Shown here: one piece after another, positions 33,415 through 37,558 of the stretch
Numbering within the stretch: position 1 is the stretch's first letter
Layout of the letters: every line of letters starts with the position of its first letter
Assembly: GCA_910584085.1 (NCBI GenBank)
Contig: CAJTZY010000015.1
Span: forward strand, 1 to 37,558
From: an uncultured Bacilli bacterium
GTDB taxonomy: Bacteria > Bacillota_I > Bacilli_A > RF39 > UBA660
Length of the DNA: 37,558 bases
Direction: 5' to 3'
The notes under the pieces: generated by a model
What the model was told of the DNA's origin: nothing
The model's database searches: none
Seen by the model: the letters and a program-made list of their open reading frames with translations, nothing else
Made by a program: the position numbers and the translations under genes

Positions 33415-33834
33415 ATGACATGGATTTGGTTAGGTATTGTTATAGCTTTAGCATTTATAGAGGTTTCTACTACAGAACTTGTTACAATATGGTTTGTAGT
33501 AAGTGGACTTGTTTCTCTTACTTTGTCATTCTTTATTGATAATTTCTTTATAGAATTTTTAGTATTTGTTTTACTAGGTATGGTATTACTTATAACAACT
33601 CGTAAATATTTATTAAAATTTATAATGAGTAAAAAAGAAAAAACTAATTTAGATAGAGTAGTTGGGATGACTGCTATTGTCACAGAAGAAATAAAGAAAA
33701 GTAGTCCAGGAGAAGTAAAAGTAGATGGAAAAAGGTGGACTGCAATATCAGATAAAAAGATAAAGGTTGATAGTACTGTTAAGGTACTTGAGATAGAAGG
33801 AGTAAAATTAAAAGTAGAGGAGGTAAATGAATAA
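33415..33834 (+). CDS. NfeD-like membrane protein
   Basis: 139 residues. Two or three membrane segments fill residues 1-65 (GIVIALAFIEVSTTELVTIW; VLLGMVLLITTRKYLL). The C-terminal part from about 82, GMTAIVTEEI, PGEVKVDGKRWTAIS and VLEIEGVKLKVEEV, is the OB-fold domain of NfeD proteins. NfeD proteins work beside SPFH proteins in membrane microdomains; here the SPFH gene follows at once, its ATG overlapping the stop by one base. This is the short NfeD form without the ClpP-like protease domain. Confidence 0.88.
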   Translation: MTWIWLGIVIALAFIEVSTTELVTIWFVVSGLVSLTLSFFIDNFFIEFLVFVLLGMVLLITTRKYLLKFIMSKKEKTNLDRVVGMTAIVTEEIKKSSPGEVKVDGKRWTAISDKKIKVDSTVKVLEIEGVKLKVEEVNE

Positions 33835-34721
33835 TGGAAATTTTAATTATTATTCTTATTGTAGTTGCTGTTTTAGTAATACCAAATATTAAAATAGTGC
33901 CACAAGCAAAGTCATATGTAATTGAAAGAGTAGGTTCTTATTTTCAAACCTGGACTAATGGATTACATATAAAAATACCATTTTTAGATCGTGTAGCAAA
34001 TCAAGTAACATTAAAAGAGATTGTTAAGGATTTCGCACCACAACCAGTTATAACAAAAGATAATGTAACTATGCAAATAGATACTGTTGTTTATTTTCAA
34101 ATAACAGATCCTAAATTATATACTTATGGAGTAGAAAATCCTATAAACGCTATTGAGAATTTAACTGCTACGACACTTCGTAATATAATAGGTGAGTTAG
34201 AGTTAGATGAAACATTAACAAGTCGTGATTTAATTAATTCAAAAATGAGAGCAATACTAGATGAAGCAACAGACCCTTGGGGAATAAAAGTTAATAGAGT
34301 TGAAGTAAAAAATATTATTCCACCTAGAGATATTCAAGAGGCTATGGAAAAACAAATGCGTGCAGAACGTGAAAGACGTGAATCAATTTTAAAAGCTGAA
34401 GGTGAGAAAAAATCTGCAATATTAATTGCTGAAGGTGAAAAAGAAAGTGCTATACTTAGAGCAGAGGCTAAGAAGGAGGCTCAAATTAAAGAAGCAGAAG
34501 GTGAAGCTGAGGCTTTATTAAAAATTAAGAATGCAGAGGCAGAGGGAATTAAGATAATTAAGAATGCTGCTCCTGATGAAAAAATAATTACTATGAGAAG
34601 TTTAGAAACTTTAAGTGAAGTAGCAAATGGTCATGCAACAAAAATAATTGTTCCATCAGATTTACAAAATATAGCAACACTTGGAACAACTATAAAAGAA
34701 ATGTTAAAAGATGAAAAATAG
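33834..34721 (+). CDS. SPFH/Band 7 (stomatin-like) membrane protein
   Basis: 295 residues. An N-terminal hydrophobic segment (about 2-18) anchors it. The SPFH domain follows: IVPQAKSYVIERVGSYFQTW, GLHIKIPFLDRV, FAPQPVITKDNVTMQIDTVV, ATTLRNIIGELELDE and WGIKVNRVEVKNI. From about 178 a long charged coiled coil (MRAERERRESILKAEGEKK and repeats of AEGE, AEAK) mediates oligomerisation. This is the stomatin/QmcA type that pairs with NfeD. Such rings organise membrane domains and can modulate membrane proteases. Its last 11 bases overlap the CPBP gene, pointing to one coupled three-gene transcript. Confidence 0.93.
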   Translation: MEILIIILIVVAVLVIPNIKIVPQAKSYVIERVGSYFQTWTNGLHIKIPFLDRVANQVTLKEIVKDFAPQPVITKDNVTMQIDTVVYFQITDPKLYTYGVENPINAIENLTATTLRNIIGELELDETLTSRDLINSKMRAILDEATDPWGIKVNRVEVKNIIPPRDIQEAMEKQMRAERERRESILKAEGEKKSAILIAEGEKESAILRAEAKKEAQIKEAEGEAEALLKIKNAEAEGIKIIKNAAPDEKIITMRSLETLSEVANGHATKIIVPSDLQNIATLGTTIKEMLKDEK

Positions 34722-35511
34722 TTTAAAGTATATTAAAAATATTTTAAAAGTGTTAATTTGGCCTATCATATTTATGGTAGGTCAATTTTTTATACAATAT
34801 ATTTTTGTTACACTATTTAACTCTAATGAAAAAGGTAACATGACCACTGATGAATTTTTAAAATATATGGAAACCACGGAATATGTGGATAAGTTAAATA
34901 ATTTTATTAATTCAAAAACTCTTTTAATAATATTTATTTCAATGTTAATATTTGTTCCAATATTTTATAGTGTATTTAAAAAATATAAATTAAGAAATAA
35001 ATTTAATATTAAAAATATATTTATACCAATACTTTTTGGAATAAGTATTTCACTTATTTATAATATAACTTTATTTAATGTTAATAGTGTATTTAAATTT
35101 ACAGATAAATTTGAACCCAATTCATTACCGATAATAGTTCAAATAATTTCATCTGGTATTTGCGGACCAATACTTGAAGAATTGGTATTTAGAGGAATAG
35201 TTTATAATAAACTTAAATCATTTAATAAACCTATAACTGCTATGATAATTTGTAGTGTGTTATTTGGACTTATGCATATGGATGTTGTAAATGCAATATA
35301 TGCATTTGGTGTAAGTTTTATACTAATTTATATATATGAGAAGTATAAAACTTTAAAAGCACCTATAATTATGCACATATTTCTTAATTCAACTATAATA
35401 CTTATGTTTAATTTGATAATAAAAAATTATGTTATATTTAATGTATATTTGTTAATAGTTTCTATTTGTATTTTGTTAATTTTAAAAAAAATAATACAAA
35501 AAGATGTATAA
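34711..35511 (+). CDS. CPBP-family intramembrane metalloprotease-like protein
   Basis: 266 residues with about eight membrane segments. Motif 1 EELVFRG near residue 156 has the catalytic Glu pair and Arg, motif 2 FGLMHMD near 187 has a His, and motif 3 HIFLNS near 224 has His and Asn: all CPBP (Abi/CAAX protease-like) signatures. The family includes prenyl-protein proteases and bacteriocin self-immunity proteins; no prenylated substrate or bacteriocin gene is visible. Start ATG overlaps the SPFH gene by 11 bases. A terminator follows at 35563. Confidence 0.9.
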   Translation: MKNSLKYIKNILKVLIWPIIFMVGQFFIQYIFVTLFNSNEKGNMTTDEFLKYMETTEYVDKLNNFINSKTLLIIFISMLIFVPIFYSVFKKYKLRNKFNIKNIFIPILFGISISLIYNITLFNVNSVFKFTDKFEPNSLPIIVQIISSGICGPILEELVFRGIVYNKLKSFNKPITAMIICSVLFGLMHMDVVNAIYAFGVSFILIYIYEKYKTLKAPIIMHIFLNSTIILMFNLIIKNYVIFNVYLLIVSICILLILKKIIQKDV

Positions 35512-35562
35512 ATAAAAAATATTTACATAATATAATAATGTCAACAGTAAGTTTGACATGTG

Positions 35563-35595
35563 GAACTAGAGAGAAATATCTTTAGTTCTTTTGTT
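35563..35595 (+). terminator. Terminator of the nfeD-SPFH-CPBP unit
   Basis: GAACTAGAG (35563-35571) pairs with CTTTAGTTC (35580-35588, one G-U pair) and is followed by TTTTGTT. A smaller TGTCAA/TTGACA hairpin (35539-35558) precedes it. Confidence 0.75.
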
Positions 35596-35667
35596 AAAAT
35601 TATAAATTGACAAATAGTATATAATATGTTAACATGTATTTAGTGAAAGAAATTTCATATAATAAAA

Positions 35668-35764
35668 AAGAGACACACTTGATATTGTAGTGTTAGGTGT
35701 TATCTCCATATAGGATTATGTGAACACCATAACTCATACTATTAGAGTTAGGCGTTCTTTTTTT
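35668..35764 (+). ncRNA. Candidate antisense RNA converging on the small peptide gene
   Basis: TATAAT (35658-35663) lies just upstream, though its -35 is weak, and a strong terminator ends the RNA at 35764, within the stop codon of the opposite-strand peptide gene. The RNA can fold two ways: GTTAGGTGTT (35692-35701) with AACACCATAAC (35723-35733), or the terminator using the same middle strand. It would overlap only the 3' end of the peptide message, like some type I antitoxins. Confidence 0.5.
35722..35764 (+). terminator. Terminator of the candidate antisense RNA
   Basis: GAACACCATAACTC (35722-35735) pairs with GAGTTAGGCGTTC (35745-35757) with one mismatch and one bulge, followed by seven T residues (35758-35764). 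Confidence 0.85.
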
Positions 35765-35846
35765 ATTGTCTGTTGTTTAAAAATTTTGACATTGCTAATA
35801 TAATTAACAATGTGATTACCAAATATTCCATAAGAATACCTTTCAT
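35763..35846 (-). CDS. 27-residue hydrophobic peptide, candidate type I toxin
   Basis: A minus-strand frame encodes MKGILMEYL, a hydrophobic core VITLLIILAM and a polar, basic end SKFLNNRQ: one membrane span with a charged tail, as in type I toxins. A second start gives 22 residues (ATG at 35831, preceded by GAAAGG). A very strong ribosome site AAAGGAGGTGG (35865-35875) lies 19 bases upstream of the first ATG. At eight bases it best fits an out-of-frame ATG at 35859, which opens a 41-codon polar frame overlapping this one, as mok overlaps hok. The 5' leader GTTGCCTCC (35896-35904) can pair with that ribosome site. The peptide is not a family I recognise, and frame choice is uncertain. Confidence 0.5.
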   Translation of the reverse strand: MKGILMEYLVITLLIILAMSKFLNNRQ

Positions 35847-35935
35847 AATTTCTAATCATGAAGACCACCTCCTTTGAAATATAAAAATAAATCTTGGAGG
35901 CAACACCTAACTATCTTTGTGTATCTCTTAAAATA

Positions 35936-35964
35936 CTTATATACTATTTGTATATATAGTTCAA
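35936..35964 (-). promoter_or_regulatory. Promoter of the small peptide message (minus strand)
   Basis: On the minus strand TTGAAC (35959-35964), 17 bases, TATAAG (35936-35941). Start near 35929, so the message begins AAGAGATACAC, like the opposing RNA. Confidence 0.65.
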
Positions 35965-36053
35965 GTGAAATAGTAAAAAAATTATAAATATGATTAAATA
36001 TTAAAATTTTATTAAAGAAGTTTGTAAAAATTCTAAACTAAATAATATTTTTA

Positions 36054-36082
36054 TTGCCTTTTATAGATGGAAGTGTTAAAAT
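36054..36082 (+). promoter_or_regulatory. Promoter of the LRR protein gene
   Basis: TTGCCT (36054-36059), 17 bases, TAAAAT (36077-36082). GGTGATAAT precedes the ATG at 36108. The 90 bases between the cassette and this promoter show nothing else. Confidence 0.65.
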
Positions 36083-36107
36083 ATAGTTTAAGTTTGTTGG
36101 TGATAAT

Positions 36108-37352
36108 ATGGAAATAAAAAATAATATTTTAGTAAAAGTAAAAGATGAAGATATAGTGAATGGAATATTTATAATACCTGAATGTATAACAGAAATAGGG
36201 AATAAGGCATTTATAAATTGTCAAAGTCTTATAAGCATAAATATACCAAATAGTGTTTATATTATAGGAGAATTTGCGTTTGTAAATTGTGTGAATTTAA
36301 GAAAAGTCATAATATCTGATAATGTAACTGAAATAGGAATTGGTGCATTTTATAACTGCAAACATTTATCGAAAATAAATATTCCAAATAATATAAAATG
36401 TATAAAATCTAGTACATTTGAAAATTGCAGTAGTTTAATAAATATAGAAATCCCAGATAATATAATAGAAATAGGGAATGAGGCATTTTCAAATTGTGAA
36501 AGTTTGAAAGAAATAACAATTCCAAAGGGTGTGATAACGATATCAATAAAGACATTTTTTGGATGTAGCTCTTTAGTTACTGTTAATTTATTAGGAAATA
36601 TAGAAAAGATAGAAAATAGTGCATTTAAAGGATGTAAAAATCTAAAAAAATTGGTAGTCCCACCGAGTATAAAATTTATTGGAGATTGTGTATTTGACAA
36701 ATGTAAAAAATGTGATTTAATACTACCTAGAAGTATTATTGATGGTATAAGAGTTACATATTTAGATGTTTATTCATTAAAAATTAATGGTAAAAAAATT
36801 ATGTTTTCTGATAACAATTATATATATCATTTTGGACTTAATATAAAAAAATTAATAAAAAAAGAATTATTAGTAAAAATAGGGGAACTTTTGAAATCTA
36901 AAAATATTAATGATGAAAAATATTTTAAATATAAAGAGCATAAAGAATTATTAAGAAAATTTTCAAATTCAATGGCTAAAGGTTATGTAGAAATGGATAT
37001 AGAAAAATATTTAAATAACTATATAAATGGATATCTTGAAGATAAAGGATTGTTAGAAGAAAAAGGATATAAAGTCGAAAACATAGAAGTTGAAATTAAG
37101 GATGATAGTAAATCTATAGAAATTGTTTCAACAGATAAAGAACCGGAAACATTATTTGAAGCATTAGAACAAGCTAAAATGGATATGAATAAAATATTAG
37201 GTAAAACAGATGAAGAAATAAATGAAGAAGTAGAACAATATAAAAAAATGAGTAGATTAGAAAAAATTGAATTTTTAGAGTCAGAATTACAAAAACTAAA
37301 AGAAGAAGTTTATTATGAGAATTCTGAAGTAGCACCACAAAAAAGAAAATAA
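36108..37352 (+). CDS. Leucine-rich-repeat (BspA/LRR_5 type) protein without signal peptide
   Basis: 414 residues. Residues 20-205 hold about eight repeats of roughly 23 residues with the pattern IPxxVxxIGxxAFxxCxxLxxI, for example ITEIGNKAFINCQSLISINI and IIEIGNEAFSNCESLKEITI. This is the BspA-type LRR. The later part is charged; residues about 360-405 (LGKTDEEINEEVEQYKKM, LEKIEFLESELQKLKEEV) should be a coiled coil. BspA-type proteins are usually surface adhesins, but no signal peptide, anchor or sorting motif is visible here, so it may be cytoplasmic and bind another protein. It sits between the small-peptide cassette and a TnpB-type gene, so it is probably accessory. Confidence 0.88.
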   Translation: MEIKNNILVKVKDEDIVNGIFIIPECITEIGNKAFINCQSLISINIPNSVYIIGEFAFVNCVNLRKVIISDNVTEIGIGAFYNCKHLSKINIPNNIKCIKSSTFENCSSLINIEIPDNIIEIGNEAFSNCESLKEITIPKGVITISIKTFFGCSSLVTVNLLGNIEKIENSAFKGCKNLKKLVVPPSIKFIGDCVFDKCKKCDLILPRSIIDGIRVTYLDVYSLKINGKKIMFSDNNYIYHFGLNIKKLIKKELLVKIGELLKSKNINDEKYFKYKEHKELLRKFSNSMAKGYVEMDIEKYLNNYINGYLEDKGLLEEKGYKVENIEVEIKDDSKSIEIVSTDKEPETLFEALEQAKMDMNKILGKTDEEINEEVEQYKKMSRLEKIEFLESELQKLKEEVYYENSEVAPQKRK

Positions 37353-37393
37353 TTTATTTAATTCATTTAAAAAAATTAATAAACTTGAAATGT

Positions 37394-37426
37394 AAAACTA
37401 AGAAATTAAATATTTTTAGTTTTTTT
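37394..37426 (+). terminator. Terminator of the LRR gene
   Basis: AAAACTAA (37394-37401) pairs with TTAGTTTT (37416-37423), followed by more T residues, about 40 bases after the stop. Confidence 0.75.
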
Positions 37427-37465
37427 ATATAATAGGAAAGTCATACCAAATTTTCAAAAAAAGTA

Positions 37466-37494
37466 TTAACGAAAACAAATGTACGTGATATAAT
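37466..37494 (+). promoter_or_regulatory. Promoter of the TnpB-type gene
   Basis: TTAACG (37466-37471), 17 bases, TATAAT (37489-37494), then GGTGGTGAA before the ATG at 37515. Confidence 0.65.
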
Positions 37495-37514
37495 ATATAC
37501 AGGTGGTGAATAAT

Positions 37515-37558
37515 ATGATAATTCATAAAGCTTATAAGTTTAGATTGTATCCAAACTC
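37515..37558 (+). CDS. tnpB: Start of a TnpB-type (IS200/IS605 OrfB) protein, cut by the window end
   Basis: Only 14 codons are present: MIIHKAYKFRLYPN. The AYKFRLYPN string is the typical beginning of TnpB/OrfB proteins of IS200/IS605 and IS607 elements, RNA-guided nucleases related to Cas12. GGTGGTGAA is the ribosome site and a promoter is visible upstream. No tnpA gene precedes it in the last 160 bases, so this may be a tnpB-only element, or tnpA may lie beyond. With so few residues the call rests on that one motif. Confidence 0.7.
   Translation, partial: MIIHKAYKFRLYPN

Larger units (their letters stand above)
35610..35951. repeat. Imperfect inverted repeat bounding a small-RNA/small-peptide cassette
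   Basis: Three matched blocks read inward from both sides: ACAAATAGTATATAA (35610-35624) and its complement (35937-35951), 15 of 15; AAGAGACACAC (35668-35678) and GTGTATCTCTT (35919-35929), 10 of 11; GTTAGGTGTTATCTCC (35692-35707) against the complement of 35896-35911, 14 of 16. The left side has about 36 extra bases between the first two blocks. No transposase or clear target duplication is seen. Confidence 0.8.

Noticed and set aside
35736..35859. 41-codon minus-strand frame starting at 35859 as the main product
   Set aside because: It has the best ribosome-site spacing but a polar, featureless sequence; kept only as a possible leader frame for the hydrophobic peptide.
35610..35951. MITE or insertion sequence defined by the inverted repeats
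   Set aside because: No target-site duplication at the outer ends, the arms have unequal spacing, and the arms coincide with promoters and transcript starts, which fits a regulatory cassette better.
1..37558. Mollicutes-type genetic code with TGA as Trp
   Set aside because: Several well-defined genes (murE, HAD, ybxB) end in TGA at the expected length and TGG is used for conserved Trp.
1..37558. CRISPR array, tRNA or rRNA genes
   Set aside because: No regularly spaced direct repeats, tRNA cloverleaf or rRNA segments were seen on either strand.

Overview
The window is a 37.6 kb stretch of very AT-rich DNA with strongly A/T-biased codons, many strong sigma-A type promoters (TTGACA-like, 17 bases, TATAAT-like) and clear Shine-Dalgarno sites, often of the GGTGA type. 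The rplK-rplA / rplJ-rplL-ybxB-rpoB-rpoC order, the L10-type leader and the gene content point to a Firmicutes/Bacilli genome. Three things suggest one of the uncultured, wall-bearing gut lineages close to Mollicutes (RF39-like): the extreme base composition, the Mollicutes-type Asn in the rifampicin pocket of RpoB, and small accessory genes mixed with housekeeping operons. That placement is inference. TGA is a stop and TGG encodes Trp, so the genetic code is the standard bacterial one.

Layout. 1-669: 3' end of a Cys/Ser/Thr/Tyr-rich, probably exported protein. 896-6017: wall-precursor block of two tandem MurE-type ligases, MraY and an exported N-acetylmuramoyl-L-alanine amidase. 6018-7533: a small structured RNA region, then ffh. 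7840-10995: a SWIM/SNF2 helicase with a LexA-like box in its promoter. 10996-11646: no protein gene, but a promoter, a large apparently pseudoknotted RNA and a terminator. 11647-13087: a CotD-like Cys/His-rich peptide and a membrane-anchored protein with an Ig-like region and Pro-rich tail. 13103-15946: three VanY-type peptidases on the minus strand. 16071-20309: cysteine desulfurase, HAD hydrolase, MFS-like membrane protein and mnmA, a tRNA 2-thiouridine set; then a cysK-like gene. 21495-25910: secE-nusG, rplK-rplA, rplJ-rplL, a membrane protein and ybxB, with L1- and L10-type leaders. 26007-33310: rpoB-rpoC. 33415-35511: nfeD, an SPFH protein and a CPBP protein with overlapping ends. 35512-37558: an accessory edge with a mirror-symmetric small-RNA/small-peptide cassette, a cytoplasmic leucine-rich-repeat protein, and the first codons of a TnpB-type gene cut by the window end.

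How the genes work together: MurE and MraY make lipid-linked peptidoglycan precursor, while the amidase and the three VanY-type enzymes trim finished wall. SecE and Ffh serve membrane protein export. The desulfurase very likely supplies sulfur to MnmA. The NusG, ribosomal-protein and RNA polymerase genes form the usual core cluster with autoregulatory leaders.

The two most unusual regions are the RNA at about 11046-11577, which has a 13-bp closing helix, crossing long-range pairings and a nested H-type pseudoknot, and the 35610-35964 cassette. In that cassette two convergent transcripts start with related sequences, the minus-strand transcript could fold back on itself end to end, and it encodes a 27-residue hydrophobic peptide. 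It resembles a type I toxin-antitoxin locus, but I do not recognise it as a known family.
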